The translations under genes were made by a program, and so were the position numbers. 64,000 bases of DNA from UBA5738 sp035362275 (GTDB lineage Bacteria; Patescibacteriota; Minisyncoccia; Minisyncoccales; UBA5738): assembly GCA_035362275.1 (NCBI GenBank), contig DAOSDI010000001.1:1-64000 (forward strand). Reading direction: 5' to 3'. Shown piece by piece: positions 59,211 through 64,000 of the stretch. The notes below the pieces were generated by a model, which worked only from the letters and a program-made list of their open reading frames with translations, was not told where the DNA came from and did no database searches. How positions within the stretch are numbered: the first letter of the stretch is position 1; each line of letters starts with the position of its first letter.

Positions 59211-59846
59211 TTATTTCATCGGCGGCTTTCCTAAATCAGTTAATTTTTCGTTCAACTTCTCCTTTTTCTTCTTTAAAATTTCCGGTTGCACAAAATAAAA
59301 ATCAAATAAACCCTCCAGTATATCAAGATTCCATTCTGCTTCTCCGGGCTCCACTTCTGCTATTTCGCCAGTAGATTTGCTTTTTGTCGGGTGTGCAGCA
59401 AAATTTCCTATATTTCTTACTGCGTCAATGCCTTCCGATAATTGTGTTGGTAATTTATTTGAGTTAATTATTTCTTCAATTTCCTTACTTAAATTATCGG
59501 GTTTAACTTTTGCTTTTTCACGCAATAAATTCTGCAGACAATGCCTACTTAATGCTGCACTTGCCTTTGGACTATCCATTAATATAAGGCAAGCTTCCGT
59601 ATAATCTTGAGCAAATTCCGACGATACTTCTGTCGGCAATGGAGATCTTGATATAGATCTGGGCCTGACTAATTGCGAATATCCACGGTTATTCGTTAAC
59701 CGAATAATATTTTTTTCGCAAGAAGGACACTTACAATAGCTCAAACTCCATTTTCCTTCGCAATCGTTAATTGTTATATATCTCTCGGAAGTAACTAAAT
59801 CTTCCCATTCATCGAAAAAACCTTCTAAACAATGAGGGCATTTCAT
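59211..59846 (-). CDS. DUF4145 protein with zinc ribbon
   Basis: 211 aa. An N-terminal zinc ribbon has CPHC (residues 3-6) and CKCPSC (about 38-43). The helical DUF4145 domain follows (DYTEACLILMDSPKASAALSRHCLQNLL; IDAVRNIGNFAAHP). DUF4145 is HEPN-related and recurrent in defence loci; the R..H of RNIGNFAAH resembles, but does not exactly fit, the RNase RX4-6H motif. First gene of the reverse operon, divergent from the LexA-like gene. Confidence 0.82.
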   Translation of the reverse strand: MKCPHCLEGFFDEWEDLVTSERYITINDCEGKWSLSYCKCPSCEKNIIRLTNNRGYSQLVRPRSISRSPLPTEVSSEFAQDYTEACLILMDSPKASAALSRHCLQNLLREKAKVKPDNLSKEIEEIINSNKLPTQLSEGIDAVRNIGNFAAHPTKSKSTGEIAEVEPGEAEWNLDILEGLFDFYFVQPEILKKKKEKLNEKLTDLGKPPMK

Positions 59847-59895
59847 ATTTTTTATTAAGTATAACTATTAATCTGAACTTATTATACTATCAATT

Positions 59896-59924
59896 AGTAT
59901 AGAACAAGAGTTAGAACAAGTCAA
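59896..59924 (-). promoter_or_regulatory. Promoter of the four-gene protease operon
   Basis: On the reverse strand TTGACT (59919-59924), 17 bp, TATACT (59896-59901). A second TATAAT lies at 59881-59886. The -35 box sits inside the repressor palindrome. Confidence 0.65.
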
Positions 59925-59932
59925 ACTGTTCT
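59901..59932. promoter_or_regulatory. Predicted LexA-like operator shared by two divergent promoters
   Basis: AGAACA (59913-59918) and TGTTCT (59927-59932) form a palindrome with an 8-bp spacer; a third AGAACA half-site is at 59901-59906. It covers the reverse -35 box and abuts the forward -35 box. GAAC/GTTC cores are typical of LexA-family sites. The neighbouring repressor is the natural ligand. Confidence 0.65.
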
Positions 59933-59961
59933 TGACTAGCTTTTTATAAAGGGATTATAAT
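59932..59961 (+). promoter_or_regulatory. Promoter of the LexA-like/methyltransferase operon
   Basis: TTGACT (59932-59937), 18 bp, TATAAT (59956-59961). The start near 59968 leaves only about eight bases before ATG 59976, so the mRNA is almost leaderless. Confidence 0.7.
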
Positions 59962-59975
59962 AAACGTATAAAGAT

Positions 59976-60590
59976 ATGCAAAAAAAACTTCATCCCCTAC
60001 AACAACAAATTCTTGATTTGTTGGTCGAAAATTCTGACGATCCCTTGACTATAAGAGAGATACAGGATGCCGTTGGTGCCTCATCAACAAGCGTCATCGC
60101 TCATCACTTAGCCCAGCTAGAAAAGAAGGGATATTTAAAGCGTAATCCATTTAATCCGAGAGATTATCAAGTCCTGAAAGGGGGGCCGGAAAAACAAGTT
60201 ACTTACATTAATTTATACGGCCTAGCTCAATGCGGCCCTGACGGTGCGATTCTTGATGGAAATCCAATAGACAGGATACCAATATCAACAAGGCTTCTTC
60301 CCTTCCCTTCGGAGGAAGCATTTATGGTAAAAGCCAAGGGAGACTCAATGGAACCTAAAATTAGCGAAGGTGATTTAGTGATTGTAAGAAAAACAAACGA
60401 TGCGGATAATAACAGTATTGTTATTTGCGCGAATAAGGGTGAGGCTTTGATTAAAAAAATTAAGAAAGAAAAAGACGATATTATCTTGATTTCAATTAAT
60501 AGCGAGAAACACCAGCCATTCCTCGCTGATAGAGAAAGCTTTAAAATTGAGGGGGAGGTTAAAACGGTTATCACAAACAAACTTCCTTAA
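59976..60590 (+). CDS. LexA-like repressor (S24 peptidase)
   Basis: 204 aa. N-terminal winged helix (HPLQQQILDLLVENSDDPLTIREIQDAVGASSTSVIAHHL, read as LexA-type wHTH). The self-cleaving peptidase has Ser124 in KGDSMEPKISEGD and Lys160 in EALIKKI. The predicted cleavage bond is Cys86-Gly87 (LAQCGPDG), as in UmuD rather than the Ala-Gly of LexA. RecA-stimulated cleavage would derepress the divergent operons. It is probably the island's own regulator and not the genomic LexA. Confidence 0.88.
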   Translation: MQKKLHPLQQQILDLLVENSDDPLTIREIQDAVGASSTSVIAHHLAQLEKKGYLKRNPFNPRDYQVLKGGPEKQVTYINLYGLAQCGPDGAILDGNPIDRIPISTRLLPFPSEEAFMVKAKGDSMEPKISEGDLVIVRKTNDADNNSIVICANKGEALIKKIKKEKDDIILISINSEKHQPFLADRESFKIEGEVKTVITNKLP

Positions 60591-60591
60591 A

Positions 60592-62397
60592 ATGGAAACA
60601 TTGAAAGCGTACAACATAATAGAATCAGTTAATAAATATCCAGAAGAAGCAAAAACAAAATTGCTCGACTTTTTCATTAAAGAAAAACCGAGCAATTGGA
60701 ATACGGTTTTTAATATAAATGATTTATTGAATAAATTAAATTACGATCAGGTAGTCGAACTCATAGGAATATTTCATCAAAAATCAAAAGAACAAAAAAA
60801 AGTTGAACAAACCAACGAAAGAAAACATTTTGGAATTTACTATACAGATTACCAATTAGCTCGCTTTATCGTAAGGGAAACTATAAACCTTAGCCAGATT
60901 GATCCTGCTAGGGCTACCTTCTTAGAACCATGCTGCGGAAGCGGTAATTTCATTATTGCTTATTTAGATGAAGTATTATCAAAACAAAAAAATATTAACA
61001 ACGCCTTAGTACAAAAAATAATAGATAATATTTATTGTGCCGACATTGACGAAGAAGCAATCAGTATAACGAAAAAAATAATTCCGCAATATCTTAAAAA
61101 GAAGTACGCAGTTTCCATAAGCGTATCAGAAAAAAATTATTTCTCGGGAGATTTACTTTTCACAATTAAAAATGGGAATATTTCAAAAAATGATCCGAAA
61201 AAGATATTTAGGTTGCCCGATGGATTCGATATTGTCATAACCAATCCCCCTTATAAGCTTCTCAAAGCGAATTCAAATAAATATGGCAATGGAGAGAATA
61301 AGGAGTTTATTGAAAATGTTGTTGATTATATTCGAAAAGAAAATATTTATTCTCTAAATGAAGGAACTTTAAATTACTATAAACTCTTCGTCGAAGAAAT
61401 CATTCTTAACTATACTAATAAAAACAGCCTCATCGGATTACTAATTCCCCGGACTATATTGAACGATAAACAGTCTGAAAAATTAAGAAATTATATTATC
61501 GCCAACAGTAGACTATCAACCATATACAACATACCGGAAAAAAACGACTTTTTCCCTGATGTTGCACAGTCTTTTTGTTTTTTCTCCATTGATAAGTCTA
61601 AAAAAGGTGAGGAAATATCAATAGTGGATGAAGTTAGTAACGCTGATGATTTAAATAAAAAACCTATTTCAATCAGTATTTCTCAAGCAAAGGAAATATC
61701 ATCTTCGATAATTGTGGAATCTAATATTGGCGTTAAAATACTAAAGAAAATTCACGCAAATCCAAAACTCGCTTCCATAACGCATATTGCTAATTTACGC
61801 GGAGAGCTAGATTTAACTTTGCATAAAAAATTTATCGCCGAATCGCCAACAAAATATCGTCTTATAAAAGGCGCAAATATAAGGGAATTTTCGATTGAAG
61901 AACCTAATAATTATGTTAGCGATGATTTCCTAGGATTAATAAATGGAAAACATCATTACGTAATCAATTCAAGGATTGTTTGTCAGCAAATTTCAAATAT
62001 TAACTCTTCAAAACGCTTAAAGTTTGCATTTGTACAGCCTAATTATGTTTTAGGTAATTCCTGCAATTTCATAGCCTTGCAAATGTCCAATAGCCTTTTT
62101 AAAACAAAAGATGTTTCCCTCTACTATCTTTTGGGGATATTGAATTCTTTTTTAATGGATTGGCGTTTTAGGTTATCGAATTCAAACAATCACGTTTCTA
62201 ATTACGAACTTAATGATTTGCCGATTGTTGTAAATGGCAATAAAGGGATAATCGACAAAATCGAACGTATTTCTAAAGACCTAATAAAAAAACCTGATGA
62301 TAGTTTAATGCGAGAAATGAACGATTTAACTTTGAAATTATACGGTTTAGATGATCAGGAAACTGCTTATATAAACTCTCGCTACGTAAAAATATAA
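60592..62397 (+). CDS. N6-adenine DNA methyltransferase (Eco57I/TaqI-like)
   Basis: 601 aa from ATG 60592 (METLKAYNIIESVNKYPEEA), one base after the repressor stop. SAM-binding motif I is FLEPCCGSGNFIIAYLDEVL and motif IV is FDIVITNPPYKLL, preceded by HFGIYYTDYQLARFIV. The C-terminal half resembles a target-recognition domain (KLASITHIANLRGEL, YRLIKGANIREF, LGILNSFLMDWRFRL). No nuclease motif is fused. Strongly AT-rich, like the whole island. Confidence 0.9.
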   Translation: METLKAYNIIESVNKYPEEAKTKLLDFFIKEKPSNWNTVFNINDLLNKLNYDQVVELIGIFHQKSKEQKKVEQTNERKHFGIYYTDYQLARFIVRETINLSQIDPARATFLEPCCGSGNFIIAYLDEVLSKQKNINNALVQKIIDNIYCADIDEEAISITKKIIPQYLKKKYAVSISVSEKNYFSGDLLFTIKNGNISKNDPKKIFRLPDGFDIVITNPPYKLLKANSNKYGNGENKEFIENVVDYIRKENIYSLNEGTLNYYKLFVEEIILNYTNKNSLIGLLIPRTILNDKQSEKLRNYIIANSRLSTIYNIPEKNDFFPDVAQSFCFFSIDKSKKGEEISIVDEVSNADDLNKKPISISISQAKEISSSIIVESNIGVKILKKIHANPKLASITHIANLRGELDLTLHKKFIAESPTKYRLIKGANIREFSIEEPNNYVSDDFLGLINGKHHYVINSRIVCQQISNINSSKRLKFAFVQPNYVLGNSCNFIALQMSNSLFKTKDVSLYYLLGILNSFLMDWRFRLSNSNNHVSNYELNDLPIVVNGNKGIIDKIERISKDLIKKPDDSLMREMNDLTLKLYGLDDQETAYINSRYVKI

Positions 62398-62414
62398 ATT
62401 TTATTGAGATAGAC

Positions 62415-63536
62415 ATGGTATACAATCACATAACTTATTCTCTGAGTGAGCTGGATCTAAAAATGGTTCGTAGCGTGCCGCCTGGAGGAAATTGGAAAAA
62501 TATACCCGAGGATATACCCTCCGAAAGGTTAAAACAAATTCGCAAAACTGGCGGGCGCACTACCCTGTACGGGAGAATGGTATGGGAAAAACCGAGCTAT
62601 ACAATAACGACATATTTTAACAGGCCCGGAAATGGCACATATATCCACCCGGATTTTGACAGAGTTATCACTGCCAGAGAAGCGGCAAGGCTTCAATCTT
62701 TTCCCGATGACTTTATTTTTAAGGGGTCGAAAGGATCTTTTTGTGTTCAAATCGGAAATGCCGTTCCTCCGCTTTTATCTTTTTCTTTCGCCGAAAAAAT
62801 CAAAAAAGAAACCGGAGCAAAGAGATTGGTAGATTTATTTTGCGGTGCAGGTGGATTAAGCAAGGGTTTCGAATGGGCGGGTTTTGATATTATTGCTGCA
62901 AATGACAATTATCATGAAGCTTGCGAAACTTATAAAATCAATCATACACAAACTAAACTTGTCGAAGGCGACATAACCGATAAGAAAATTAAAAATGCTT
63001 TATATGAGGCTATTGGCGATATTAAAGCTGATATTATCGTTGGGGGGCCGCCATGCCAAGGATTTTCGTATGCAGGAAAAAGATTTATAGATGATCCGCG
63101 CAATTTCTTATTTCGGGAATTTGTTGACGTAGTCAAGAAGGTAAAACCGTCTATTTTTCTTCTGGAAAATGTCGAAGGAATTATAACTAGCAATGAGGGA
63201 AAAACTTTCGAAAGCATCAAGGAGAGTTTTAAGGCATTGGGCTATAAATTAGCAGGAAAAAAAATTCACGCCGTTACATACGGGGTTCCACAAAAGAGAA
63301 AACGTATTGTTTTGATCGGGGTCAAAAAAGGAAATCCTGAAAGTTTATTCCCTGATCCGGTGATAGAAGATGAAAAAAAATTTGTTTCAGTTAGAGATGC
63401 TATCGGCAACCTGCGAAGCCTACCGATTGGAGATATGATGGCAGATGAAAATCCTAATCCTGAAACAGACTATCAAAGGATGATGGCCGGATTGATGCAC
63501 CCTAGAAAATTCATAAAAAATATTCGCGAGAATTAA
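62415..63536 (+). CDS. C5-cytosine DNA methyltransferase, circularly permuted
   Basis: 373 aa. The motifs are present but in permuted order. IX and X come first: WEKPSYTITTYF, REAARLQSFPDDFIFKG, QIGNAVPPLLSFSF (residues 58-127). Motif I follows: RLVDLFCGAGGLSKGFEWAGF (137-157, quoted in part). IV is GGPPCQGFSYAG with catalytic Cys214, VI is LLENVEG and VIII is VPQKRKRIVLIG. The chain ends after VRDAIGNLRSL, where an ordinary enzyme would enter its recognition region. The order IX-X-I-VIII is known from a few enzymes such as M.BssHII. It follows the adenine methyltransferase by 17 bp. Confidence 0.9.
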   Translation: MVYNHITYSLSELDLKMVRSVPPGGNWKNIPEDIPSERLKQIRKTGGRTTLYGRMVWEKPSYTITTYFNRPGNGTYIHPDFDRVITAREAARLQSFPDDFIFKGSKGSFCVQIGNAVPPLLSFSFAEKIKKETGAKRLVDLFCGAGGLSKGFEWAGFDIIAANDNYHEACETYKINHTQTKLVEGDITDKKIKNALYEAIGDIKADIIVGGPPCQGFSYAGKRFIDDPRNFLFREFVDVVKKVKPSIFLLENVEGIITSNEGKTFESIKESFKALGYKLAGKKIHAVTYGVPQKRKRIVLIGVKKGNPESLFPDPVIEDEKKFVSVRDAIGNLRSLPIGDMMADENPNPETDYQRMMAGLMHPRKFIKNIREN

Positions 63537-64000
63537 GATTGATCAAATTGCGTTTCCGCATCGTTCGCCAGCGAAACAAATGCTTCCAAGATTTTTGAAT
63601 CCGCCCTTTTAATATTTTTGGTTTCCAATACCAAAAGAATTTCACTAATAATTTTATCAATCGTTGGATTGTTCCACTTTTTTTGGTTCCTATTTGCCTT
63701 ATTTTTGTAATCAGCTAATGATTCAAACGCAACGCGGATACATCTGGTTGCATTTTTCTTTTTATTTGCGCTTGATAACTCCTTGGGAATAATTTTCCCA
63801 GGGCCGGCTTTGGGATCAAATTCTTCAAATTTATAATCCCAAAATGAGTATTCAGGATGCAAAAAACACTTAAGATAGTCATCAAAACCAGCCTCGCTAA
63901 TCATTGAGAAGATGATCAGAATGTGATGAAGATTAGTTCTCATCAATTTGCTGAGCAGGAGAGCATCATCCTCTGTTTGAACTTTATTCTTTAATCTATC
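63533..64000 (-). CDS. Hypothetical protein, C-terminal part (cut by window end)
   Basis: The reverse-strand frame is open to the window end, so at least 155 residues are visible and the start is outside. The protein is helical and basic (NKKKNATRCIRVAFESLADYKNK, WNNPTIDKIISEILLVLE). It converges on the cytosine methyltransferase with a 4-bp stop overlap. No domain recognised; a restriction partner or specificity component of the methyltransferases is possible only by position. Confidence 0.6.
   Translation of the reverse strand, partial: DRLKNKVQTEDDALLLSKLMRTNLHHILIIFSMISEAGFDDYLKCFLHPEYSFWDYKFEEFDPKAGPGKIIPKELSSANKKKNATRCIRVAFESLADYKNKANRNQKKWNNPTIDKIISEILLVLETKNIKRADSKILEAFVSLANDAETQFDQS

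Overview
The window reads as chromosome of a Candidate Phyla Radiation (Patescibacteria) bacterium, most likely from a Parcubacteria-like lineage. The evidence is compact or small versions of housekeeping proteins (ValRS 723 aa, AspRS 477 aa without its insertion domain), several short conserved families typical of this group, surface proteins with NBR1-Ig-like and Gmad2 domains, a partial isoprenoid gene set, few Shine-Dalgarno sites, and TGA used as an ordinary stop. No rRNA, tRNA or CRISPR array was recognised. The exact phylum is an inference.

Layout. 1-5 kb: end of a surface protein, GAF-ANTAR regulator, TsaC, ThpR and MurC. 4.5-11.5 kb: an AT-richer thioesterase and orphan histidine kinase, ValS, RadC, and a YefM/RelE-type toxin-antitoxin pair with a recognisable operator. 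11.5-24.9 kb: RecQ, AspS and a cell-wall cluster (D,D-carboxypeptidase, MraY, MurL-type glutamyl epimerase, MurD, FtsW, MurG) followed by GltX. Several inverted-repeat elements and a promoter-driven structured RNA candidate lie between these genes. 25-33.4 kb: Xer recombinase, Gmad2 protein, YchF, and a reverse-strand isoprenoid cluster (Nudix, isopentenyl phosphate kinase, UppS, geranylgeranyl-reductase-like flavoprotein), then a rearranged stretch of small membrane genes, repeats and a gene scar. 33.4-44.4 kb: RpmA with a leader, PyrG, RplI, CtpA, XseAB, M24 and M18 peptidases, Pcm. 44.4-56.7 kb: an envelope block with a membrane-anchored serpin, a DUF2207 protein, a cytochrome b5-like membrane protein, an ABC exporter, MgtE, a beta-CASP nuclease and two M14 paralogues (one apparently catalytically dead), then Csp and ArsR.

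57-64 kb is a markedly AT-rich accessory island and the most interesting part. A LexA-like repressor is followed by an N6-adenine methyltransferase and a circularly permuted C5-cytosine methyltransferase. Transcribed divergently is a four-gene operon: a DUF4145 protein with a zinc ribbon, a trypsin-like protease with a coiled-coil insertion, a membrane protein with a caspase/CHAT-like His-Cys signature, and a nuclease-like protein. The two promoters lie back to back over one AGAACA-N8-TGTTCT palindrome, so the repressor probably controls both sides. I read this as a candidate damage-inducible, protease-based defence module joined to DNA modification. The function is inference.
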